From positions 62,001-126,000 of the forward strand of contig NZ_JBLKOA010000007.1 in NCBI RefSeq assembly GCF_051414135.1: a stretch of DNA of 64,000 nt, read 5' to 3'. Position 1 is the stretch's first letter. Every line of letters begins with the position of its first letter. Origin of the DNA: Halovenus halobia. GTDB taxonomy: Archaea; Halobacteriota; Halobacteria; Halobacteriales; Haloarculaceae. The translations under genes were made by a program, and so were the position numbers. The notes beneath the pieces are model-generated. The model saw only the letters and a list, made by a program, of their open reading frames with translations. It did not search any database and was not told where the DNA came from. This document shows, in pieces, positions 15,609 through 24,500 of this stretch.

Positions 15609-17279
15609 TCAGTCTGATTGCGCTTCCGGCGGCGACTCCTGAATCTCTGTCCGCGCCTTCGTGACGAGCACGCGAACGCCGTCCTGATACGAGGTGTCGA
15701 TGTCGATTTCCCAGCCGTGGACGCGGGCGAACGTCTTCGCGTTGGGAAGCTTCATGCCTGCCTCTGCGGTCGGGACGGACTCACCGAAGGCGAAGTAGCC
15801 CTCGATGTTGCCATTCGGTGGGGTGCCATCGTCGGTGACCGCGAAGCCTGTCTCAGTTAGTTCGACAGTGACCGTCTCTGCCTCGTTTAGCCGGTTGAAC
15901 ACGAAGACGTTGCCAAGCAACTCTCGAAGCCGACCCGGGTCGGCGTCGATTGTCCCGCTGTTCTCGATGACGAGGTCCAACTCGCCAGTCTCTGCGTTGA
16001 ACCACGCGTCGTCGACGGCTGTTTTGAAGTCGACTTCCTCCAGTCGTTCGACCGTCTGGCCGTATTTCGCGAGCGTCGTGAAGTCATCCACCCGTGCGGC
16101 CAGTCGCTTGTTTGCGCCGATGGCTTTATCGACTGACTCGTTTTCGACGGTTCCCTGTTCTGTCCGGTCTCTGGCAATGCCAAGTCGCCACTCGATGATC
16201 TGAAGCATATTCCTGAGTTCGTGTGCCAGCGCGCTTGCGAACCCTTCGAGTTGCTCGTTATGCCGTCTGAGTTCTCGACGACGCTGTTCTGCCGTCGTAA
16301 TATCCGAGAATACGATAACCCGGCCCTGCGAGTCGCCGACTCTGACCGAACTCGCCGAGACCAGTAGGTACCGACTCTCGCCGTCAATCTCGTACTCCAT
16401 CGTTTCGGTTTCTTGCTCACTTATCGCTGCGACCCGGGGCAACACTCTGTCGAGTGGCTGCCCGACGGCGTCGGCCAGGTCGGGGAAAAAATCCACTGCT
16501 GCCGGCGTCCTATCCCTGATTCGGTCGCGCTCGTCGAGAAATATTACGGCACTGTCGTCGTCGCCAGTCGATTGCACCGCGAGAAAGCGCCGCTCGTAGA
16601 CGAACAGTGCGCCCAGCACGAACAGCGCAACCCCCAGCGGCGCGTAAATCACCTTGATCAGTGACTCGGTCAGGAACGCGACGATATCCAGAATAACTGG
16701 CAGCGCGAGCAACCCGGTCAACACACCAAGCGGTCGCGTGTCGTAGCCCGAGTTGTGATACAACTCAAACAGCATGAACATCCCCATTCCGGCCAGTACG
16801 TAGGAAAATCCGGTGACAGTCCAGTGGAAGACACCGTGCTCGATTGCCAGATAGTTGAACGGGGTCGTCTGAACTGACGTCGTGAAGTAGAGCCCGTGAA
16901 CCGGGTTCGTCAGCTTGACCGCAACGACCCCTGCAAAGATACTGGCTCCGATGGTCCGCAATGTCGGGTCTTCGTGGTAGTTTCGACCGGTGTAGGCTGA
17001 GCAGAAGTACAGCCACGCCCAGACTGTTGCGAAGCCAAACACGAGTCCGACGGTGTAGGCCGGTCGCCGAAAGGGGTCGGGGACAGTGAAATAGACGACT
17101 TTCATGAACGCCCAGACGCCGGTCGTTCCGAGCAAGCCGACCAGTCCACGGCGGACCGCGTTGGCCTCTACCTCCAGTGCTCGAGCGACTGCGAGCAGAC
17201 ATGTGAGGCCGGTGAGCGCAAAGGCTCCGGTGTACCCGACGGCTGCCGGATTCACCTGTAGAAAGAGATGACTGGTCAC
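15609..17279 (-). CDS. 7TM-receptor-type histidine kinase with degenerate ATPase domain
   Basis: A 556-residue kinase. Seven hydrophobic segments in the first about 230 residues (LTGLTCLLAVARAL, VGLLGTTGVWAFMKVVYF, LVFGFATVWAWLYFCSAYTG and onward) match the histidine-kinase N-terminal 7TM region. A PAS domain follows (about 245-335), then the phospho-acceptor box SALAHELRNMLQ with His near 351. In the ATPase domain the N-box has Asn (GNVFVFN), but G1 reads DDGTPPN and the usual GLGL lid is replaced by AEAGMKLPNAK, so ATP binding may be weak. The start is GTG at 17279. The IS66 element begins 17 bases upstream and separates the gene from its original promoter. Confidence 0.8.
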   Translation of the reverse strand: MTSHLFLQVNPAAVGYTGAFALTGLTCLLAVARALEVEANAVRRGLVGLLGTTGVWAFMKVVYFTVPDPFRRPAYTVGLVFGFATVWAWLYFCSAYTGRNYHEDPTLRTIGASIFAGVVAVKLTNPVHGLYFTTSVQTTPFNYLAIEHGVFHWTVTGFSYVLAGMGMFMLFELYHNSGYDTRPLGVLTGLLALPVILDIVAFLTESLIKVIYAPLGVALFVLGALFVYERRFLAVQSTGDDDSAVIFLDERDRIRDRTPAAVDFFPDLADAVGQPLDRVLPRVAAISEQETETMEYEIDGESRYLLVSASSVRVGDSQGRVIVFSDITTAEQRRRELRRHNEQLEGFASALAHELRNMLQIIEWRLGIARDRTEQGTVENESVDKAIGANKRLAARVDDFTTLAKYGQTVERLEEVDFKTAVDDAWFNAETGELDLVIENSGTIDADPGRLRELLGNVFVFNRLNEAETVTVELTETGFAVTDDGTPPNGNIEGYFAFGESVPTAEAGMKLPNAKTFARVHGWEIDIDTSYQDGVRVLVTKARTEIQESPPEAQSD

Positions 17280-17304
17280 GTTGGTCTACATAGATAGTAC
17301 GTGT

Positions 17305-18741
17305 TTACCCCGAGGTCTCGACAGCTGGCACAGCGTGAGCCCGTGAGATCATCTCATTGCTGCTGACGACTCGGCGAAGCTCTTCGTATGGATTGCGTCC
17401 CTGCTGGCGCCACGTCGCCAGGAGGGACAAGACCGTCTCGTGAACGAACATTCCTCGGTCATTACGGAGCGTTCCGATTATTTTCCGGAGAACCACTGGC
17501 TCACGAAGCGCGCTCTCTGCGGCATTGTTCGTCGGAGAGACCGCTGGCTCACCGATGAAGGTGAGCCAGTGGTCGAGGCCTCCCTCGATCTTTCCGAGGA
17601 GTGTTGCCACTGGTCCGTCGGGGACTGACCGCTCTATCAGCGATTCTAGCTCTCTCCGCGCCACGCGTTGGAGTTCTGCTCGCTCACGGACTGTCAAGTC
17701 GCTCTCCAACCGGGTCTGGAGAGCGACGTACAACTGTCTGAGAGCGCGGTAGATCGGTTCGCCTTCCGCCTGCTGCTTGGCGGCATCTTCAGCCTCTCGG
17801 AGAATGTGCGCCCAACACCGCTGGAGGTGGTTGCTGAAGGCCGGATACGCCGTCCAGCCATCACAGATGACCGTTCCCACGAAGTCCTCGCCGAGGACTT
17901 CTTTGGGAACATCGCTTCCACGACTCTCTCGAACTGCATACAGCGTGTGTATCTCGGTGGTGAACGTCCAGATCCACGCCTGTTCACCGTCTCGTTTGAT
18001 TCCGGTCTCGTCGATATGGACAACGTCGGCTTGCTGTATCTGGCGACGGATTTGTTCGTATTCACAGCGACCGGCGCGCGCGGCGCGCTCGGTCGCGTGC
18101 CATGTGGATGCGCCCGACAACTCCAGTCCGTGGAGTTGCTCGAAGCGGTCGCTGATCTTCCGGTAGGGAAGGCGGTGATCGTACCGAGAGAGCGCCGCTT
18201 GTGCGATGACGTTCACCCCGAACTGCCCCTCATCGGGGCAGTCGGGGTGTGAGGCAACAGTCTCGGACCCACAGAAGTGACACTCGTAGTGGTGGCGATT
18301 GTACTGTGTGACTTCGGGTGGCTGTGGATCCGGGATTTCCTCGACGAGTCGGGGGCTGACGCCCGCCGACTCGTCAAACAGTTCGCCACACTCTGGACAG
18401 CAGTCACAGGTAACCTCGATTTCTCGATCTGGGTCAGGAGCGTCGCGCCATTCCGGGTCGTGTCCGGACTTTCGGCCAGGCGTGCCACCGTCAGTACGTG
18501 GCTGTTCGTCGTCCTCGTCCCCGCCGGACGAGGACGACTCCTCTTGCTCCGATTGGTCCTTGCTCGGTGGTGTGTGCGGCCCCTCGTACCATCGGACCTT
18601 GGCTCTGAGCCGCTTGTTCTCTTTTCGGAGTTGCTGATTCTCTTGCTTGAGCTCTGCGTTCTCCTGCTCAAGTTCATCAACGCGATTTTCGAGAGCAGTG
18701 ATCCGCTCAAGCAGTTGCTCTACTTTCTCATCAGTGACCAT
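17305..18741 (-). CDS. IS66-family transposase
   Basis: A 478-residue DDE transposase. Order of domains: a leucine-zipper coiled coil (residues 5-50, LEQENAELKQENQQLRKEN); a charged spacer; a zinc-binding motif (CDCCPECGELFD near 110, and CHFCGS near 153); a helix-turn-helix-like region; then the catalytic core. The core has HIDETG (first Asp), CDGWTAY (second Asp) and NNAAESALRE (Glu), all intact. The stop codon lies inside the left terminal repeat. A 138-base leader with strong secondary structure precedes the ATG. Confidence 0.95.
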   Translation of the reverse strand: MVTDEKVEQLLERITALENRVDELEQENAELKQENQQLRKENKRLRAKVRWYEGPHTPPSKDQSEQEESSSSGGDEDDEQPRTDGGTPGRKSGHDPEWRDAPDPDREIEVTCDCCPECGELFDESAGVSPRLVEEIPDPQPPEVTQYNRHHYECHFCGSETVASHPDCPDEGQFGVNVIAQAALSRYDHRLPYRKISDRFEQLHGLELSGASTWHATERAARAGRCEYEQIRRQIQQADVVHIDETGIKRDGEQAWIWTFTTEIHTLYAVRESRGSDVPKEVLGEDFVGTVICDGWTAYPAFSNHLQRCWAHILREAEDAAKQQAEGEPIYRALRQLYVALQTRLESDLTVRERAELQRVARRELESLIERSVPDGPVATLLGKIEGGLDHWLTFIGEPAVSPTNNAAESALREPVVLRKIIGTLRNDRGMFVHETVLSLLATWRQQGRNPYEELRRVVSSNEMISRAHAVPAVETSG

Positions 18742-18760
18742 CTCAACTCCCCCCGGACAG

Positions 18761-18825
18761 TGCAGACGACACGGGACGGTCTCCCTGCCGGAGACCGTCC
18801 CTTGGAGAACACTCTGTCGTCTGCA
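18761..18825 (-). other. Nested perfect hairpin in the IS66 transposase leader
   Basis: Outer arms of 11 bases (18761-18771 and 18815-18825, tgcagacgaca and its inverse) enclose an inner perfect 12-bp stem (18773-18784 and 18790-18801, gggacggtctcc and its inverse) with a 5-base loop. The structure lies 20 bases upstream of the transposase ATG, so it would be in the 5' untranslated part of any transcript starting at the right terminal repeat. It could occlude translation or stop read-in transcription. Confidence 0.7.
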
Positions 18826-18963
18826 TTGCTCTACTGTGAGGTCAGGAGCAACTTACGAGAGTGTGGCGAAATCGTTCTGGGGGTAAACACGTACCATAGA
18901 TACACTGGATGACCGAACTTGAACCTTTTTCCGCGCCTCAGTTCTGTCCGGTGGTTTGACCAG

Positions 18964-19374
18964 TTAGTTTACTGGAATATCGGTTCCCTCACCGTCACCG
19001 TCCAGTTTCGGGAGTCGGACAGTCAAGACGCCGCGGTCGTAACTCGCCTCGGTTGCCGAGTCTTCGACGGCAGCCGGCAGCGTCACCGAGCGACTGGCTG
19101 CCTGCTTCGTTCGCTCTCGCATGATGAACCTGCCCTCGCCGGTGGTATCGATAGCTTCAGTCTCGATTCGGAGCGTCCGGCTGTCGTCGAGTTGCACATC
19201 GATACTCGATGGGTCTCGACCGGGCAGGTCAGTCTTGACGAGAATAGCGTCGTCGGTGTCGATGACATCTACTGGCAGTTCGCCAGCGAGTGACTCGCCG
19301 AGCTGGTCGCCAAGCTGTGTAAACTGTTCTACGAGGTCCTCAATCTCTGCAAACGGGTCGGTCCGGTCTGTCAT
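18964..19374 (-). CDS. Hsp20/alpha-crystallin small heat-shock protein
   Basis: A 136-residue chaperone. Residues 1-40 form a helical N-terminal arm (DPFAEIEDLVEQFTQLGDQLGESLAG). They are followed by the alpha-crystallin beta-sandwich with ILVKTDLPGRDPSSIDVQLDD, FIMRERTKQAASRSVTLPAAV and the conserved A-x-x-x-x-G-V-L element as ASYDRGVLTVRLPK. The C-terminal I-x-I/V-type tail is TDIPVN. Such proteins hold unfolding proteins in the cytoplasm. The ATG at 19374 (MTDRTDPF) is chosen over an upstream frame because a TATA-like cttata at 19399-19404 sits about 27 bases before it, implying a leaderless mRNA. The IS66 copy lies just downstream of its stop. Confidence 0.9.
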   Translation of the reverse strand: MTDRTDPFAEIEDLVEQFTQLGDQLGESLAGELPVDVIDTDDAILVKTDLPGRDPSSIDVQLDDSRTLRIETEAIDTTGEGRFIMRERTKQAASRSVTLPAAVEDSATEASYDRGVLTVRLPKLDGDGEGTDIPVN

Positions 19375-19426
19375 ACCGCGAGATAAACTGCCGTACAGTA
19401 TAAGCGTACGTGATTTCTCTGCCGTG

Positions 19427-19975
19427 TTATCCCTGGTAGGGGTGGTACTCCATCCCCTTGTGTTTGAGTTCGTTGCGCTTGTCCTCGAGGAAGGAGTAGA
19501 CTGTGCCGTGGGGTGCTCCTTCGAGCAGCATCTCCGCCGCCTCTCGGATGGCTTCAACCTGCTGTGGGCCACCGATGACGCCGAGTGTGGAGCCGTAAAT
19601 TGCGACCGACGCACCGGTCAACTCTTCCATGAGTTCGCGTGTGCGGCCACCTTCGCCAATCAACCGCCCCTTCTGGCGACGCAGGTCGTTTTTGTTCCGT
19701 GAGGCTGCCTCGATGTCGATCAACTCGAACATCATCATGTCGTCGTCCAGTAGCGCGAGCGCGTCCTCTGGCGAGAACCCACGACCGATTGCTTTCACGA
19801 TGTCCGGGCCTTTCAGCCCCAGTACCGGGTCGCCTACCTTCTCGATGCTGACGTTGCCCGATTCAGAGTCGATATCCAGCCGCACCTCAGCCTGCTCTTC
19901 AATCTCTCGCATCGTCTCGCCACCCTGACCGATCAACACGCCAATTCGGTCGTCGGGAACCTTCACATGCTGCAT
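19427..19975 (-). CDS. Archaeal KH-domain protein, Pno1/Dim2 (Krr1) homologue
   Basis: The 182-residue protein has two KH domains: KH1 with RIGVLIGQGGETMREIEE (about 8-30) and KH2 with KGRLIGEGGRTRELMEEL (about 100-120). It ends in the family-typical DKRNELKHKGMEYHPY. Archaeal homologues of Pno1/Dim2 bind the 3' region of 16S rRNA and recruit Dim1 or Nob1 in small-subunit maturation. The frame has an ATG 27 bases upstream (20002), but a TATA-like box (ctgttaaag, about 20002-20010) covers it, so the start at 19975 (MQHVKVPDD) is chosen. The RIO1 and eIF1A genes often found beside it are not here. Confidence 0.88.
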   Translation of the reverse strand: MQHVKVPDDRIGVLIGQGGETMREIEEQAEVRLDIDSESGNVSIEKVGDPVLGLKGPDIVKAIGRGFSPEDALALLDDDMMMFELIDIEAASRNKNDLRRQKGRLIGEGGRTRELMEELTGASVAIYGSTLGVIGGPQQVEAIREAAEMLLEGAPHGTVYSFLEDKRNELKHKGMEYHPYQG

Positions 19976-20179
19976 AATATGCTCAAACGTAGTCGATTGC
20001 ACTGTTAAAGTCCTTCGGGTACTGGTGGTGAGAACGAGTGTTTCCAGCTGCTCACTTCATTTCGGCTCGCAGACGAGGGCCGCTCACTCTGTTCGCGCCC
20101 CTCGCTACGGACTCAAGCGCTGCCGGTCCTGTGGGATCGCTCGTTCCCTCGCTCTCCCACTGGCTCTCAGGTCTTCGCC
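19976..20179. other. 204-base intergenic stretch, GC-rich, no gene
   Basis: Apart from the KH-gene promoter at about 20002-20012, nothing coding is seen. The part 20050-20179 consists of CT-rich words (cgctcactctgttcgcgcccctcgctacggactcaa-like) similar in style to other haloarchaeal spacers. The phrase tacgg-ctca recurs twice at about 20113 and 20183. Confidence 0.55.
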
Positions 20180-21484
20180 CTACGGGCTCAGACGCTGACG
20201 ATCCCGCGGGAACAGCACAGCTTCCCGAATGTTGTCCAGTCCGAGCATCGTCATCACGAGTCGCTCGCCACCGAGTCCCCAGCCGGCGTGTGGCGGCATG
20301 CCGTACCGGAACATCTTCGTGTAGTACTCGAAGGCTTCCGGGTCGAGCCCCTGCTGCTCGAACCCTTCGATGAGGTGGTCGTGGCGGTGCTCACGCTGGC
20401 CCCCAGAGACCAGTTCCAGCCGCGGGTGCATCAGGTCGAAGCCAGTCGACAGCTCCTCGTCGTCGTCGTTGTCCTTGATGTAGAACGGCTTGATCTCGCT
20501 GGGCCACTCGGTGATGAAGTAGTGCTGACCCACGTCCTCGCCCAGCGCACGCTCGGCCTCCGTCGAGAGGTCGTCGCCCCAGACGAGCTGCTCGTCGAGT
20601 TCGCCCGTTGCGTTGATTCGCTCGATGGCTTCCTGATAGGTGAGCCGTGGGAACTCTCGCTCGGGGACGGTGAACTCCTCTTCCATGCCGAGCGCTTCGA
20701 GGGCACCCTGTGCGTTCTCGGCGACGCCTTCGTAGGCAGAAACAACGATTTCCTCGCAAGCGTCCATCGCGCCAGACTCGTCGATGAAGGCAGACTCGAA
20801 GTCGATAGAGGTCGCCTCGTTGAGGTGCCGCGGCGTGTTGTGCTCCTCAGCGCGGAAAATCGGGCCAATCTCGAAGACGCGTTCGAGGCCGGAGCCGACC
20901 ATCAGCTGTTTGAACAGCTGTGGGCTCTGGTTCATGAACGCCTCTTCGCCGAAGTACGTGATTGGGAATAGCTCCGTTCCTCCCTCAGTTCCGGTGGCGA
21001 CGATTTTCGGCGTGTTAATCTCCGTACAGCCGAGGTCGCGGAAGGCCTCACGGACCGAGCGCAGCATCTCCGCGCGAATCTCGAAGATTGCTTTGACCTC
21101 GTCTTTCCGGAGGTCGAGCGTCCGGTTGTCGAGGCGGGTCGGAAGTTCGGCGTCGACCTTTCCGGAGGGGTCCAGTGGGAGTTCGGGGTCGGCCGCGGAG
21201 AGCACTTCCATCTCCTCGGGAACGATTTCGACGCCAGTCGGGGCGCGTTCTTCCTCTTCGACAGCGCCAGTGACCGTGACGACGCTCTCGCGCTGGACGT
21301 TCAGTCCCGTCTCGACGAGGTCCTCGTCCATCTCGTCTTTCTCGAATTTGACCTGAATCTTTCCGGAGTTATCCCGGACGATGACAAAGGCAATACCGCC
21401 AAGATCTCTGATTTCGTGTACCCACCCGGCGACGGTGACCGTCTCGCCCGGTGTCGCGTCTGCTGTTCGCGTACGTGATTCCAT
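20180..21484 (-). CDS. aspS: Aspartyl-tRNA synthetase, archaeal type
   Basis: The 434-residue class II synthetase has an N-terminal OB-fold anticodon-binding domain (VTVAGWVHEIRDLGGIAFVIVRD, about 15-100). The catalytic core has motif 1 around FREIR-equivalent FEIRAEMLRSVREAF, motif 2 FEIGPIFRAEEHNTPRHLNE and motif 3 GWGLGGERLVM near the C-terminus. Length and OB/catalytic linkage fit the archaeal/eukaryal type. In archaea that make Asn-tRNA by transamidation this enzyme is often non-discriminating and also charges tRNA-Asn. The presence of gatB at 28973 is compatible with that, but discrimination was not determined here. Confidence 0.94.
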   Translation of the reverse strand: MESRTRTADATPGETVTVAGWVHEIRDLGGIAFVIVRDNSGKIQVKFEKDEMDEDLVETGLNVQRESVVTVTGAVEEEERAPTGVEIVPEEMEVLSAADPELPLDPSGKVDAELPTRLDNRTLDLRKDEVKAIFEIRAEMLRSVREAFRDLGCTEINTPKIVATGTEGGTELFPITYFGEEAFMNQSPQLFKQLMVGSGLERVFEIGPIFRAEEHNTPRHLNEATSIDFESAFIDESGAMDACEEIVVSAYEGVAENAQGALEALGMEEEFTVPEREFPRLTYQEAIERINATGELDEQLVWGDDLSTEAERALGEDVGQHYFITEWPSEIKPFYIKDNDDDEELSTGFDLMHPRLELVSGGQREHRHDHLIEGFEQQGLDPEAFEYYTKMFRYGMPPHAGWGLGGERLVMTMLGLDNIREAVLFPRDRQRLSP

Positions 21485-21533
21485 ACCTGTATATTCTGGT
21501 CGTGTAACTTAAGTCGGTCTCTTTGTACCGGCG

Positions 21534-24500
21534 TCAGCCCGCAATCTGCTGACGCCAGTCTTCGAGTTGGTCGACCGTAACGCCCTGGACCTGATTGGCG
21601 ATTTCGTCGGGGTCGACAGTACCGAGGTCGTCCGGACTTTCCACGCCGATTTCCGCCAGCTTCTGGGCAGTCTTCTCGCCGATACCGCTGATATCTTCGA
21701 GACTGTCGATTGCCTGTTCGGCCTGATACTCCTGATAGTTACAGACCGGACAGCCGAGTTCCCACGGGTCGTCGCCGTCGTGAACGGTCAGTTCCGGCAG
21801 GTCGTGCTCCTCGCAGTACTCCTCTGTGACCTCGATATCCCCACGACGGGGCAGCGGCAGTGAGTACTCACAGTCAGGGTAGCGGGTACAGCCAACCAGC
21901 CGCGACCCGGAGCGCAGTTGTTTGATCGCCAGTTCGCCGCCTTCGTCGACGGCTTCTTCTCGCGGGCTGTGCCCGCTCGAACGGTTCGAGGCGCTCTGCG
22001 CCTCGCTATCACCGTCTCCGTCTCGTTGCTCCTCCGGAGCAACGCCTTCACCACACTCCGGACACGCTCCGATGATGCGGTCCTCGCTCTCGTCGGCCTC
22101 GGCGGCGGCACACCGCGGACAGCCGTGGACGAACGTATCCCGGCCAGCGAGCATCTTCACGTGGTGCATCTGGTGGTCGTCGCAGGTGTCTTCGAGGACG
22201 AGTGGTTCGCCGGTCGACGGCAGCGGCAGGGTGAACCGACACTCGGGAAAGCCATCACAGCCGACGAAGTACGAGCCCTGTCGGCTCTGGCGGACGAGCA
22301 GGTCGCTGCCACACTCGGGGCAGGGACCGAGTCGCCTGTCAGCCTTCAGCGACTCCTGGAGGTGGTCGCCGACCGCTTCGCGGGACTCGTGGAGTTCCTC
22401 GAATACTCGCTCCAGCATCTCTCGCGAGGAGTCAGTCACTTCATCGAGCGTCGCCTCGCCGCTGGCGATGGCAGTCATATCGGCTTCGAGTTCGGCGGTC
22501 ATCTCCTCGCTGACGACCATCTCAGCGAACTCCTCGGCGGCGTTGACGACTGCCTCTGCCAGCGCCGTCGGTCGTGGCGGGTCGTCTTCGAGATAGCCAC
22601 GGTCGTACAGTTTCTCGACGGTGTGGTGCCGCGTCGAGTTGTGGACGACGTTCCCTCCTTCGACCGCAAAGTTTGGTGCCGTCTCGTCAATCGTCAGATC
22701 GTACACTTCACCCGTGTAATCGCGCTCGTGGATAGCAGTCACCTCCGCTGCGTGTGGGTATCCACGTAGCGTCGCGTAGATCGAGTCTTGGAAGTTCACA
22801 GCAGCATAACGGACCGTTCTCGATCCGTCTTCACTCCGGTTGCTACCTTCGACCTGTTTCTGAATATATCCTTGCTCTTTGAATTCACGGATGAGTGCGT
22901 TCGTCCGTCCCTGCGACAACCCGATTTCGGCTGCCAGCGCGTCGGATTGTTGTGGTTGCTCTGCTGTGACCTCCAGCAGCCGTGCTTTCCGACCCGCCAC
23001 GGTGTACTCTTCCAAACCGTCGAGTGCACGGTAATACTTCTCGTCTGCCGCGACCGGGACGATATCGAAGAACCGCTCGAAGTTCTTCCGACCCCGTATG
23101 TGTAATTTGTGCTGCTCGGGAGCCAGTTTGGTCTCAATTCCCTGAGAGGAGAGCATTTCCGAAATGCCAGCGAGTAACTCGTGGTCCGTGTTCGATATGA
23201 ATGCTTTCCGTTCGCGAGAGACGTGCCCCTCGTCGTCGAACATTGCTCCGATGAAGGCTGGCTCAAGTGAATCAGGTATCTCCGGATATCCAGCCTTCGT
23301 AATCGCGCCGAGAACCCGCCACAGGATTCGACCGACAGCGGCGGAGAGGTGAACCTGATACTTCGACTTGTGGTGTGTTTTTCGGCCGGGGCGCTCGCTG
23401 ACAGTCGGCGTTGTTCCAAACAGCGTCTCGATGTCCGAAACAAAACGGTCAACAAGTCGTCTGTCAGTATTGTGGTACCGTATATCAACCGTGTTCTCCT
23501 GCTCATTCCGGTGGATCGAACCATCTCCGTGTAAGTTCCCAACCACTCGTGCCAACTCTGGCGACCATCGGAGCGGAAACGGATTGTCAATCGTCGTCTC
23601 GTAATTCAGACCGTGCAGCTCTTCTGGACGAACGCCGAGTTCTCCAAGTATCCAGACTGGTACGTCTCGTCGCCCGTTCTCGTAATCACTGATTGCAGAC
23701 CTGTCAATCCCAAGCTGTTCCCCGAGTTCGCTCTGCGTTATGCTCGCTTCTGTCCGGTGTTGGGCGATTTCCTCGTCACAATCTGTGCCGTACAATTTCG
23801 AGGATTTATCACAATCATTCGCAAACTCGTTCCACGATAGGGCGATTTTGTCACTCTTACCGCGATGGACACTTCGACGAGTGGTGAGCAGTTCATCGCC
23901 GGTAGAGATCTCCTTAGCTGGTTTGACCTCAATCTCGTCTGCAGCGTGTACGTATAGTGGGTGGTCCTCAGTTACCGAGAACGTTCCGTTCCGTGTCGTG
24001 AACTCTATGACGCGTTCGTCTGGGTCGAGTTCCCGCTTGCTGACCAGTGTCTGTTCGCGTTCGACGGTCCGTCGATTCAATTCGTCGAACGAAACTGTCG
24101 TTGTGTCTGTGCCGGCGACAGCGATATCCGTATCTCCGTCCGCAACCACACGGTTTTCACTCTCGAACAACTCTGCGACCGGAGTTCGAACCATCTTCCC
24201 GTCCTCGTCTCGGCGTAGAACAGGGGTGTCCGCGGTCAGACATTTTGTTCCGATCCCCATCTCCTCCATCTTCTGGATGAGCCGTGACTGGCCGTACCGC
24301 CGCGGTGGCTGTGTCTCCTTCTCGTCAAGCCGAACCTCAGTAATCGCTAGCTCTTCGCCCTCTTCGACGTCGGGAACGTGGTTCTCGCTGGTGCTGCTGT
24401 AGGGATAGACCGCGTGATAGCCTTCCTCGACCAGTCGCTTGCCGTTGGCCTTGAGTTGGCTGTCGCCAACGCCGGCAACGACTCGAAGGTGTTCCCAGGT

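Larger units (their letters stand above)
17297..18894 (-). mobile_element. Complete IS66-family insertion sequence with 8-bp target duplication
   Basis: A 1598-bp element with 15-bp terminal inverted repeats that are perfect: gtacgtgtttacccc at 17297-17311 and its inverse at 18880-18894. It is flanked by the direct repeat catagata (17289-17296 and 18895-18902), exactly the 8-bp duplication made by IS66-family transposition. It carries one transposase gene and no TnpA/TnpB helper genes, like single-gene (ISBst12-like) members. The right-hand non-coding part holds a nested hairpin. Intact repeats, intact duplication and an uninterrupted transposase indicate a recent insertion. Confidence 0.93.
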
